Both the position numbers and the translations under genes were made by a program. Positions 57,271 to 64,000 of a stretch of DNA of 64,000 bases are shown one piece after another. The stretch comes from an uncultured Eubacteriales bacterium (GTDB lineage Bacteria; Bacillota; Clostridia; Christensenellales; Aristaeellaceae). The stretch covers positions 1-64,000 of the forward strand of contig CACXBB010000008.1 in assembly GCA_902765735.1 (NCBI GenBank), given 5' to 3'. The notes under the pieces were generated by a model, which did no database searches, was not told where the DNA came from, and saw nothing but the letters and a program-made list of their open reading frames with translations. Position 1 is the stretch's first letter. Every line of letters starts with the position of its first letter.

Positions 57271-58653
57271 TCATCGACCTCCCACGGTAATATCGGTCAC
57301 GCGGATCATCGGCTGGCCCACGTTCACGGGCACGCTGCCGCTGGACGCGCCGCACATGCCCTGTGCCAGGCGAAGGTTTTTGCCCACGCGGTCGATCTTC
57401 ATGAGGATGTCGCCGCCCCGCCCGATCAGCGAGGCCCCGCGCACGGGCCGGTCGATCCTGCCGCCCCGGATCAGGTAGCCCTCGTCCACCGCGAAGTTGA
57501 ACTCGCCGGTCACCGGGTTTACGCTGCCGCCGCCCATCGACTTGGCGTACAGCCCGTCGGGGCAGGACGATATGATCTCCGCCTCGTCGTCGCTGCCCGC
57601 GGCGATGTAGGTGTTGCGCATGCGTGAGGTGGGGGCGAAGGTGTAGTCCTGCCGCCGTCCGCTGCCGGTGGGGGGCATGTTCATGCGGCGGGCGTTGAGC
57701 TTGTCGATCATGTAGTTTTTGAGGATGCCGTTCTCGATCAGCACCAGCCGGGTGGTGGGCATGCCCTCGTCGTCGATGTTGAGGGAGCCCCACTCGCTGG
57801 GCAGGGTGCCGTCGTCCACGGCGGTGACGACGGGCGAGGCGATGCGCTGTCCCAGCTTTCCGGCGAACTCGGAGTTGCCGAAGGCCACCGCGGCGGCCTC
57901 CAGCGAATGGCCGCAGGCCTCGTGGAAGATCACGCCGCCGAAGCCTCCGTCGATCACCACCGGCATCACCCCCGCCGGACAAGGCTCGGCGTGCAGCATC
58001 GTGACCGCGCGCTCGGCCGCCGCGCGAGCGGCGTCCGCCGCGTCCACACGGTCCGTGAACAGCTCGTAGCCCATCATCGCGCCCGGGGCCTCCCGGCCGG
58101 ACTGGCTGTCGCCGTCCCTCGACGCCACCGCGTAGACGTACAGCCGGGTGTACACCCGCGTGTCCCCGGTGAACAGGCCCTCGGAGTTGGCGATCAGTAT
58201 GTCGCTGTCCCAGTGGGTCAGGTTGGCCCGCACCTGGGTGATCTCGCCGGACACCGCCTTGGCTGCCAGGTCGCAGTCCCGAAGCAGCTTCGCCTTGCGG
58301 GTCCCGGCCACGTCCATGGGCATCTCCTTAATCAGGTGGAGGTTGCGCTGGAGGCTGCGGGTCAGGCGGATATCGCCCACGCGGGCGTCGCCGGACACCG
58401 CGTCCGCCGCCTTGCGCGCCGCGGCGACGAGGCCGGAGGCGCCGGTGTCGTTGGTGTGCACGTAGACGCTGTTCAGGCCCTTGAACACCCGGATGCCCGC
58501 CCCGTGGCGGCGCACCGTGGAGGCCGCCTCCACGTGGCCGTCCACCAGGCCCATCGCGCCGGAGCGCCGGTCTTCCCAGTAGATCTCGGCAAAGTCGCCG
58601 CCGGTCGCGAGCGCCGCGCGCAGCGTGTCGGAGGCTGTGGTTTTGGTTAGCAT
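57271..58653 (-). CDS. tldD: TldD metalloprotease subunit
   Basis: Zinc protease subunit of TldD/TldE. The 460-residue product has the metal motif FHEACGHSLEA (HExxxH) and the supporting GTLPSEWGSLNIDDEGMPT and GELNFAVDEGYL-like block (GEFNFAVDEGYLI). The start is the ATG at 58653 with AAGGAGA upstream; earlier in-frame codons lie in the repeat island. Operon with tldE. No microcin or radical-SAM-peptide gene is nearby, so general peptide turnover is the simplest role. Confidence 0.95.
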   Translation of the reverse strand: MLTKTTASDTLRAALATGGDFAEIYWEDRRSGAMGLVDGHVEAASTVRRHGAGIRVFKGLNSVYVHTNDTGASGLVAAARKAADAVSGDARVGDIRLTRSLQRNLHLIKEMPMDVAGTRKAKLLRDCDLAAKAVSGEITQVRANLTHWDSDILIANSEGLFTGDTRVYTRLYVYAVASRDGDSQSGREAPGAMMGYELFTDRVDAADAARAAAERAVTMLHAEPCPAGVMPVVIDGGFGGVIFHEACGHSLEAAAVAFGNSEFAGKLGQRIASPVVTAVDDGTLPSEWGSLNIDDEGMPTTRLVLIENGILKNYMIDKLNARRMNMPPTGSGRRQDYTFAPTSRMRNTYIAAGSDDEAEIISSCPDGLYAKSMGGGSVNPVTGEFNFAVDEGYLIRGGRIDRPVRGASLIGRGGDILMKIDRVGKNLRLAQGMCGASSGSVPVNVGQPMIRVTDITVGGR

Positions 58654-58679
58654 GATGAGATGGTCTCCTTGCTTTTTAT

Positions 58680-58834
58680 CAATTAGGAATTGGGAATTGG
58701 GGTTACGACCTCTTCCGGCGCTTCGCGCCACCTTCCCCTGAAGGGGAAGGCTTAGGTCACCGCGTCCATCAGTTCATGAAACGCGGCAGCGGCATTCTAT
58801 AATTCCCAATTCCCCATTCCCAATTCCCCATTAT
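58680..58834. repeat. Composite intergenic repeat island 15 (GGAATTG type)
   Basis: Left array GGAATTG (58683-58702) and right array CCCAATT/CCCCATT (58799-58832), inverted. The core contains GACCTCTTCCG, CCTTCCCCTGAAGGGGAAGG and an AAACGCGGCAGCGG segment. Located between the tldD start and the LytTR gene end. Confidence 0.85.
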
Positions 58835-59655
58835 TATCCAAACATCTTCTGCAGCGCCTCGAACCGCTCATGGGTGATCAGGGCGTCGTCCCTGAGGCCC
58901 TTGAGCTTGACCACGTAGGTCCAGCGGCCGTAGGGCTGTATGGATTCGATCAGGTTGAGGTTGACGATATAGCTCTTATGGGTGCGGAAGAACCGGTCGT
59001 CAGGCAGGCGCTCGTCCAGCTCGGCCATGCCGTCGGACATGGTATAGCGGGCGCCGTCCTTCATCAGCACGATGGTGGCGCGGTTTTCCCGCATGACCAT
59101 GGCGATGTCCGCCAGGTCCAGGAAGCTCACGCCCTCCCGGTGCTTGAGCATGATGCGCCCCGGGACGCTGACCGCCGCCGGGGCAGGCGAAACCGGTGCG
59201 ACCGGTGCGACCGGTGCGACCGGGGCGACCGGTGCGACCGGGGCGACCGGTGCGACCGGCTCGGTCACCGGCTCGACGACGCCCCCGCCCAGCCGGTCCC
59301 GTATGCGCGCGAGGGTCTCCAGCGCGCGCTCCACCCGGAAGGGCTTCACCAGATAGTCGAAGGCGTAGACCTCGAAGGCGCTCTTCATGTACTCCTCGTG
59401 GGCGGTGGCGAACACGATCACCGTCCGCGGGTCACGGTCCTGTATGGCCCGGGCGCACTCGATACCGGTCTTGCCGGGCATCTCCACGTCCATCAGCACC
59501 ACCTGGGGGTGGCCTTCGTCGTACAGCGCGATCAATTGGTCTCCGTCCTCCGCCTCCCCCGCGAGCCGGTAGCCCTCCGCGCGCTCCACCAGCTTGCGCA
59601 TCACCAGGCGCATGCCGGGCTCGTCGTCGGCGATGAGAATATTTAAATCATTCAT
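58834..59655 (-). CDS. LytTR-family response regulator with VAP-repeat linker
   Basis: A 273-residue response regulator. The receiver domain (1-120) has ADDEPG, phospho-acceptor Asp56 in VVLMDVEMPG and Lys104 in YLVKPF. The C-terminal LytTR DNA-binding domain (about 165-270) has FFRTHKSYIVNLNLIESIQ. Between them, residues about 128-160 form a linker of seven Val-Ala-Pro repeats, encoded by seven 9-bp DNA repeats (59192-59254). No histidine kinase is adjacent. The start overlaps the upstream gene's stop (ATGA). Last gene of the NfeD-FloA operon. Confidence 0.92.
   Translation of the reverse strand: MNDLNILIADDEPGMRLVMRKLVERAEGYRLAGEAEDGDQLIALYDEGHPQVVLMDVEMPGKTGIECARAIQDRDPRTVIVFATAHEEYMKSAFEVYAFDYLVKPFRVERALETLARIRDRLGGGVVEPVTEPVAPVAPVAPVAPVAPVAPVAPVSPAPAAVSVPGRIMLKHREGVSFLDLADIAMVMRENRATIVLMKDGARYTMSDGMAELDERLPDDRFFRTHKSYIVNLNLIESIQPYGRWTYVVKLKGLRDDALITHERFEALQKMFG
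59192..59254. repeat. 9-bp tandem repeat in the LytTR linker
   Basis: Seven consecutive copies of ACCGGTGCG/ACCGGGGCG inside the coding sequence, keeping the reading frame and encoding Val-Ala-Pro units. Confidence 0.95.
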
Positions 59656-60215
59656 GACGCCCTCCGCCTCAGTGCCTTGGGCCGGTCCAGGATCTCCGCG
59701 ACCACCACGGCGCGGCGCAGGCGGTGGATATTCATCTCGGAAAGCTCCAGCGCGGCCTGGGCGGCGAGGCTCTCGTCGGCCTCCCGGCGCATGGCGGCCT
59801 TCATGTGCCGGTCATGCTCCGCGCGGCTCTCGCCCTCCTCGTGGGTGTGCGCCATGGAGCCGCCCACGCAGCCCTCGTCATCCGCGTGGGTGGTCCCCTG
59901 AGGCTTCGCAGCCACGGTCGCCGCCGCGGTCCGGGCGGGCGGCTTCGCGGCACCGACCTCCTTCGGCACGGCCTGCGCCTTCGCGGCCGGCTTCGCTTCC
60001 TTCACCGCGTCGCCCGCGGACTCCGTGGCCATAACGCCCAGCGCCTTCAGGAAGTCCTCGCCGCTTTTGGCGTTCTCCAGCTTACGGTTAAGCGCCTCCC
60101 GGCTGCGGACCGCCTGCTGAGAGGTCTTCCCGGCGCTCTGGGCCTTTTTCTTCTTGCTGTTGCTGCTGCTGACCAGTATGAACACGATGATCAGTATATA
60201 CACTAGGACTCCCAT
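59652..60215 (-). CDS. Single-pass membrane protein of the flotillin operon
   Basis: A 187-residue protein not assigned to a family. One N-terminal transmembrane helix (MGVLVYILIIVFILV) is followed by a Lys-rich stretch, a helical segment, an Ala/Pro/Lys-rich linker (about 85-125) and a C-terminal helical part ending KALRRRAS. AAGGAGG before the ATG at 60215. Between floA and the LytTR gene, coupled to the latter. It could tether a partner near flotillin assemblies, but this is inference. Confidence 0.78.
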   Translation of the reverse strand: MGVLVYILIIVFILVSSSNSKKKKAQSAGKTSQQAVRSREALNRKLENAKSGEDFLKALGVMATESAGDAVKEAKPAAKAQAVPKEVGAAKPPARTAAATVAAKPQGTTHADDEGCVGGSMAHTHEEGESRAEHDRHMKAAMRREADESLAAQAALELSEMNIHRLRRAVVVAEILDRPKALRRRAS

Positions 60216-60245
60216 AGGGCTGCCCTCCTTGTGCGCCGACGGGGC

Positions 60246-60266
60246 GAGGGGCGTCGAGCGCCCCTC
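60246..60266 (-). terminator. Hairpin after floA
   Basis: GAGGGGCG and CGCCCCTC pair around a 5-base loop just after the floA stop. No T-run, so more likely an mRNA-stabilising or attenuating hairpin than a full terminator. Confidence 0.4.
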
Positions 60267-60278
60267 ACCCGTCAACCG

Positions 60279-61280
60279 TTACTTCTTTTCCTTCTCCTGC
60301 GCGGCGGGCGCGCCCTCCCCGGCGATCGCCTCGCGCATGCGGGTGTCGGACTTGATGTTCTGCATGTTGTAGTAATCCATCACGCCCAGCTTGCCCTCGC
60401 GCAGCGCGGCGGCCATGGCTTTCGGCACCTCGGCCTCGGCCTCGACGACCTTGGCGCGCATCTCCTGCACGCTGGCCTTCATCTCCTGCTCGTGGGCGAC
60501 GGCCATGGCGCGGCGCTCCTCGGCCTTGGCCTGGGCGATGCGGCGATCGGCCTCGGCCTGGTCCATCTGGAGCTGGGCGCCCACGTTGCGGCCCACGTCC
60601 ACGTCGGCGATGTCGATGGAGAGGATCTCAAACGCGGTGCCGGCGTCCAGGCCCTTGTTGAGCACGGTGCGGCTGATGAGGTCGGGGTTCTCCAGCACGT
60701 CCTTGTGGCTCTCGGAGGAGCCGACGGTGGTGACGATACCCTCGCCGACGCGGGCGATGATGGTCTCCTCGCCGGCGCCGCCCACCAGGCGGGAGATGTT
60801 GGCCCGCACGGTGACCCGGGCCTTGGCCCGCAGCTCGATGCCGTCCTTGGCGATGGCAGCGATGACGGGGGTCTCGATGACCTTCGGGTTGACGGACATC
60901 TTCACGGCCTCCAGCACGTTGCGGCCGGCCAGGTCGATGGCCTTGGACTGGTCAAAGCCCAGCTCGATCTGGGCCGACTGCGCCGCGATCAGCGCGTCCA
61001 CCACGCGGTCCACGTTGCCGCCCGCCATGTACAGGGTCTCCAGCTCGTTCATGGTGACGTTGATGCCGGCCTTGCGGGCCTTGATCATCGGCGGCACGAT
61101 GCGGCGCGGGCTGACCCGGCGGAACTTCATGCCCACCAGATTGAAGATGTTGATGTGTACGCCGCTCATCAGCGCCGAGAACCACAGCCCCAGCGGGAAC
61201 AGCGAGAACAGCGCGATGATGACGACGACGATGATGATCGGCAGCGCAAAGGCCGCAATGCTCGGACCGTAACGATACAT
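60279..61280 (-). CDS. floA: Flotillin-like protein FloA
   Basis: Membrane-associated scaffold of bacterial lipid microdomains, 333 residues, the same length as Bacillus FloA (YqfA). An N-terminal hydrophobic segment (about 10-45), an SPFH domain with [22 protein letters not shown], then [21 protein letters not shown], and a C-terminal coiled coil rich in EA repeats ([20 protein letters not shown]). Paired with the NfeD gene upstream, as in Bacillus (yqeZ-yqfA). Confidence 0.95.
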   Translation of the reverse strand: MYRYGPSIAAFALPIIIVVVIIALFSLFPLGLWFSALMSGVHINIFNLVGMKFRRVSPRRIVPPMIKARKAGINVTMNELETLYMAGGNVDRVVDALIAAQSAQIELGFDQSKAIDLAGRNVLEAVKMSVNPKVIETPVIAAIAKDGIELRAKARVTVRANISRLVGGAGEETIIARVGEGIVTTVGSSESHKDVLENPDLISRTVLNKGLDAGTAFEILSIDIADVDVGRNVGAQLQMDQAEADRRIAQAKAEERRAMAVAHEQEMKASVQEMRAKVVEAEAEVPKAMAAALREGKLGVMDYYNMQNIKSDTRMREAIAGEGAPAAQEKEKK

Positions 61281-61303
61281 GATATTGACCTCCTTGATCT
61301 GTT

Positions 61304-61804
61304 CTATACGATTTCTTCAACAACGATTCGGTTTCCCGCAACCTTCTGCACCCTGATCGGCCTGCCCTGGGCGATGAACTCGCCGTCGGAAACCACGTTG
61401 AGCTTCACGCCGTCGAATTCGCCGATGCCCGCGGGGCGCAGGGCCGTGTGGGTGACGCCCTTTTTGCCGATGAAGTAGTTCAGGTCGTTGTTCTCGGCGG
61501 CGTCGGGGGAGATGGCCACGTCGTTGAGCGCCAGCTTCGACTTCTCAAGCCGTCCCTTGGACGCCGTGATCAGGCACACCGTCAGCGCGATGCACAGTAT
61601 CGCCGCCAGGATCACGAACAGCAACAGCCCCTGCTCCAGCGGCGGGCTGAGCAGCACAAACCCCAGCACCAGCGACCCGATGCCCAGCATCCCCGGCACG
61701 CCGAACCCCGGGATGTACATCTCGAACACCAGCAGGCCCACGCCCACCAGCAGCAGTATCATCTCCGGCAGGTTCGATGCCAACAGGCTCCATAAACCGC
61801 CCAT
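61304..61804 (-). CDS. NfeD-family membrane protein
   Basis: A 166-residue short NfeD protein. Four membrane helices (about 10-95, with [21 protein letters not shown]) are followed by a soluble OB-fold domain (about 110-166, with [20 protein letters not shown]). The N-terminal ClpP-like protease domain of long NfeD proteins is absent. Partner of FloA. GAGGTG before the ATG. A TATACT at about 61839 upstream may be its -10 box, but no good -35 is seen. Confidence 0.92.
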   Translation of the reverse strand: MGGLWSLLASNLPEMILLLVGVGLLVFEMYIPGFGVPGMLGIGSLVLGFVLLSPPLEQGLLLFVILAAILCIALTVCLITASKGRLEKSKLALNDVAISPDAAENNDLNYFIGKKGVTHTALRPAGIGEFDGVKLNVVSDGEFIAQGRPIRVQKVAGNRIVVEEIV

Positions 61805-62003
61805 GCCAGCTTCACCTCGCTTTGTCTTTCGATGGTCTTAGTATACCATCTTTCCCGCCAAAAGAAAAGGGCGCGCGCACGAATGATACACTTTTCGCCC
61901 CGAAATGTCGCGGGGGTCCCGTCAAAAATGTGAAATATCTGTGCCGCCGCATGCCGTTGTCCCGTATTTCATATGAAATCACTGTCCGGAGAGGAGGGAG
62001 TAC

Positions 62004-62231
62004 ATGGGGCGATTGTGGAAGCTCACGGTGGTCATGACCGCGCTGACCGCCATACTTTTCTCGTCGGCGGCGGGCGTCACGCTGTGGCGGCTGTGGCGGC
62101 GTCCGCCCAGGCTGACGCTGGAGCAGACGCCGGAGGGCCTGAAATGGGAGGGCACTCAGTATTCCGCGCTGCTCAAGGTGCGCGACGCGCGGATGGACTG
62201 GCTGATGATCTGGCGAAAAAAGGATGATTAG
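62004..62231 (+). CDS. Small single-pass membrane protein
   Basis: A 75-residue protein of unknown function: a helix at residues 5-30 (LTVVMTALTAILFSSAAGV), then a basic region and a small soluble part ending MDWLMIWRKKDD. GGAGGG precedes the ATG. A perfect palindrome ATTTCATATGAAAT (61966-61979) lies 25 bases upstream and may be an operator. Confidence 0.72.
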   Translation: MGRLWKLTVVMTALTAILFSSAAGVTLWRLWRRPPRLTLEQTPEGLKWEGTQYSALLKVRDARMDWLMIWRKKDD

Positions 62232-62245
62232 TCCTGTAAAACCGC

Positions 62246-62274
62246 TTGAACGCGCCGGAAAAACGTGGTAGAAT
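62246..62274 (+). promoter_or_regulatory. Promoter of nagA
   Basis: TTGAAC (62246-62251), 17 bases and TAGAAT (62269-62274). Confidence 0.75.
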
Positions 62275-62300
62275 ATAGAAGATACAAAGGAGGCCTCGTC

Positions 62301-63446
62301 ATGAAGAGCATCGTCAACGGACGGATACTGATCCCTGACGGCGTTATCGACCAGAAGGTACTCACTTTTGACCAGCGCATCGCGGAGATCGCGTCGGAGC
62401 CCCCGGAGGAGGCGGAGATCATCGACGCCAAGGGCTGCTATGTGGCCCCGGGGCTGATCGACGTCCACTGTCACGGCTTTATGGGGTGGGACACCTCCCG
62501 CGCCAGCGTCTCCGACCTGAAATCCATGTGCGCCCACCTGGTCCGCAGCGGCGTGACCAGCTGGCTGCCCACCACGCTGACCCTGCCCTGGCCCGAGCTG
62601 GAAAAGTGCTTCGCGGCCATCCGCGAGGTCATGCGGGAGAGCGCCCTGCCGGAATGGTGCGGCGGCGCGCAGGTGCTGGGCTGCCACGCGGAGGGGCCGT
62701 TCATCAGCCCCAGGCGCAAGGGCGCCCAGTGCGAGGCGTACATACAGCGCCCGGAGGCTCGCAGGATCAAGCCCTGGGCGAGCGTCATCCGGCTGATCAC
62801 CGTCGCCCCCGAGGTGGACGGCGCGCTGGACTTCATCCGCGCGGCCAAGCGGCTGGGCATCGCGGTCTCCATGGGCCACAGCGACGCCACCGCCGAGCAG
62901 GCCTTCGCCGCCATCGAGGCCGGGGTCACCCATGTGACCCACACCTTCAACGCCATGGCCCCGCTGAACCACCACAGCCCCGGCCTGGTGGGCGCGGCGC
63001 TCAACGACGACCGGGTGTACTGCGAGCTCATCGCCGACGGCCTCCACGTCAGTCCCCTGCTGCTTCCCCTGCTGGCGCGGCTCAAGCTGCACCGGCTGGT
63101 GCTGATCACCGATTCCATACAGTCCGCGGGCCTGCCCGACGGCGTCTACGATCAGCTGGGCGTGCAGATCCGCATGGAGGGCGAGTGCTGCCGCCTGATG
63201 GACGGCACCATCGCCGGCAGCACCCTGACGATGGACAAGGCCGTGCGCAACTTCGTGCGCTACTCCGGCATCCCGGTGTGGCGCGCCGTCAACATGGCCT
63301 CCCTCTACCCCGCCCGCGCCATCGGCATGGACAGCCGAAAGGGCGCGCTGCAACGAGGCAAGGACGCCGATATCGTCATCGCCGACCGGCACTTCAACGT
63401 CCGCGCCACCTTCGTGGGCGGCGAGTGCGTTTACAGAGCACAGTAG
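62301..63446 (+). CDS. nagA: N-acetylglucosamine-6-phosphate deacetylase
   Basis: Amidohydrolase that removes the acetyl group from GlcNAc-6-phosphate, from wall recycling or chitin/mucin sugars. The 381-residue product has IDVHCHG, GCHAEGPFI with the metal Glu, SMGHSDAT and VTHTFNAMAPLNHH with metal His residues, and LITDSIQSAG with the catalytic Asp. AAAGGAGG precedes the ATG at 62301. nagB is not adjacent. The active site looks complete. Confidence 0.95.
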   Translation: MKSIVNGRILIPDGVIDQKVLTFDQRIAEIASEPPEEAEIIDAKGCYVAPGLIDVHCHGFMGWDTSRASVSDLKSMCAHLVRSGVTSWLPTTLTLPWPELEKCFAAIREVMRESALPEWCGGAQVLGCHAEGPFISPRRKGAQCEAYIQRPEARRIKPWASVIRLITVAPEVDGALDFIRAAKRLGIAVSMGHSDATAEQAFAAIEAGVTHVTHTFNAMAPLNHHSPGLVGAALNDDRVYCELIADGLHVSPLLLPLLARLKLHRLVLITDSIQSAGLPDGVYDQLGVQIRMEGECCRLMDGTIAGSTLTMDKAVRNFVRYSGIPVWRAVNMASLYPARAIGMDSRKGALQRGKDADIVIADRHFNVRATFVGGECVYRAQ

Positions 63447-63490
63447 CGGGAGAAATGTTGTTTTGTTGATTGTTGACCTGGATTCGGCTT

Positions 63491-63887
63491 GAGAGTGCAG
63501 AGTGCAGTTTTGGTTCAAATCCCTTCGAGATTTGTCCGATTGAAAGAGATTTCGCGTTGAAGGGATCAATCGTGCCACCGTAGGGGCGGCGATGCGCCGC
63601 CCGCCGGGTGGATGCGCAGCACCTCATCCGGCGCTACGCGCCACCTTCCCCTCAAGGGGAAGGCTTTTGGGCGGGCGCCGCGTCGGCGCCCCTACGAAGG
63701 CTCCCCTGCGTAGGGGGAGCTGTCAGCGCAGCTGACTGAGGGGGCGCGGGCTCCCCTGCGTAGGGGGAGCTGTCAGCGCAGCTGACTGAGGGGGCGCAAA
63801 TCCGGCGGACGCCATGAATGGCGTCCCTACAACGGGACATGTACCCTATCTGCACTCTCCACTCTCCACTCTTCATTCTCCACTCTG
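63491..63887. repeat. Composite intergenic repeat island 16
   Basis: Left array GAGTGCA (63491-63507) and right array of CACTCTC/CACTCTT heptamers (63853-63886), inverted. In the core are an AAATCCC..GATTT palindrome, GTAGGGGCGGCGATGCGCC, CCTTCCCCTCAAGGGGAAGG, GGGCGCCGCGTCGGCGCCC and a GGACGCCATGAATGGCGTCC hairpin. A direct repeat of two 50-bp units (63699-63797) is also inside. No gene is seen in the 460 bases after nagA. Confidence 0.87.
63699..63797. repeat. Two-copy 50-bp direct repeat
   Basis: Two essentially identical tandem units each beginning GGCTCCCCTGCGTAGGGGGA and containing CTGTCAGCGCAGCTGACTG, itself an imperfect palindrome. Confidence 0.93.
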
Positions 63888-63909
63888 AAAAAAGGTAAGG
63901 ACTTCATAG

Positions 63910-64000
63910 ATGCGCATCATCCAATTCTGCGACACCTTCCTGCCCATCATGGACGGGGTGGGGAACGTGGTGTATCAATACGCGCGGAACATGGGACTCA
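63910..64000 (+). CDS. Glycosyltransferase family 4, N-terminal fragment
   Basis: Only the first 30 codons are inside the window, starting at the ATG at 63910. The translation MRIIQFCDTFLPIMDGVGNV with a following VYQYARN matches the start of GT4-type GT-B glycosyltransferases, such as diacylglycerol glucosyltransferases (D-x-F-x-P-x-x-D-G-V). The ribosome site is weak (AAGGTAAGGA). The gene continues past the right edge. Confidence 0.75.
   Translation, partial: MRIIQFCDTFLPIMDGVGNVVYQYARNMGL

Noticed and set aside
23364-63887. CRISPR arrays
   Set aside because: The tandem units are 7 bp with no spacers, and no cas genes are present; they are heptamer repeats.
1-64000. Insertion sequences or prophage
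   Set aside because: No transposase, integrase, capsid or tail gene was found on either strand.

Overview
The window looks like a chromosomal segment of a GC-rich, anaerobic, endospore-forming member of the Clostridia. The evidence is a dipicolinate synthase pair (dpaA/dpaB), DnaD and DnaI-type primosome proteins, a Firmicutes-type class II galT, an M-box riboswitch, a rubrerythrin and a glycyl radical enzyme with its activase. Secretion signals of the form ALAMMLVLSASAAFA without a lipobox, together with the dense intergenic repeats, remind me of gut Christensenellales, but that placement is inference. No transposase, phage gene, CRISPR array or tRNA was recognised.

Layout. At 1-128 a strong promoter fires leftward out of the window into an rRNA-like leader. 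At 129-3345 (minus) lie dpaB, dpaA, a small soluble histidine kinase, ruvA and ruvC. At 3346-8180 (plus) are an M-box riboswitch with mgtE, an anchored protein, mntP and a secreted protein. At 8335-12013 (minus) are a YbhJ-like aconitase-family hydratase and a GGDEF protein. At 12217-14587 (plus) are frr, uppS and cdsA, followed by a secreted SH3b/propeller protein. At 15751-21497 (minus) are a metallophosphoesterase, a ParB/BMP fusion and a dnaD-dnaI-ybaK operon. At 21885-30952 are alpha-amylase, rubrerythrin, galT/galK, tsaE-tsaB-rimI and a membrane-fused Mur ligase.

From 31098 to 48699 lies the most interesting metabolic block. On the plus strand are a sugar-binding protein and a glycyl-radical activase. 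On the minus strand are two RbsC-type permeases, an RbsA-type ATPase, an unknown 200-residue protein, a sedoheptulokinase-like FGGY kinase, a divergent glycyl radical enzyme, an aldo/keto reductase and a zinc alcohol dehydrogenase. An AraC regulator is divergent. Together they look like uptake, redox interconversion, phosphorylation and radical cleavage or dehydration of an unidentified sugar or polyol. Embedded at 33158-36804 is an unrelated four-gene run: a membrane protein with a GrpE-like end, an Hsp70-like ATPase with a membrane-inserting tail, a class C26 glutamine amidotransferase-like hydrolase and a DUF4250 protein.

From 48923 to the end: a heterodimeric ABC exporter, a DUF3810-type zincin, an AbrB-type regulator with an MGT glycosyltransferase under a large perfect palindrome, a ZIP transporter, TldD/TldE, an NfeD-FloA-small protein-LytTR operon, nagA and the start of a GT4 glycosyltransferase.

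The most striking non-coding feature is a family of about 15 composite intergenic islands. Most are bounded by short arrays of 7-bp repeats. In the majority the two arrays are inverted copies of the same heptamer, and the heptamer differs from island to island. Between them lie several recurring families of perfect hairpins.
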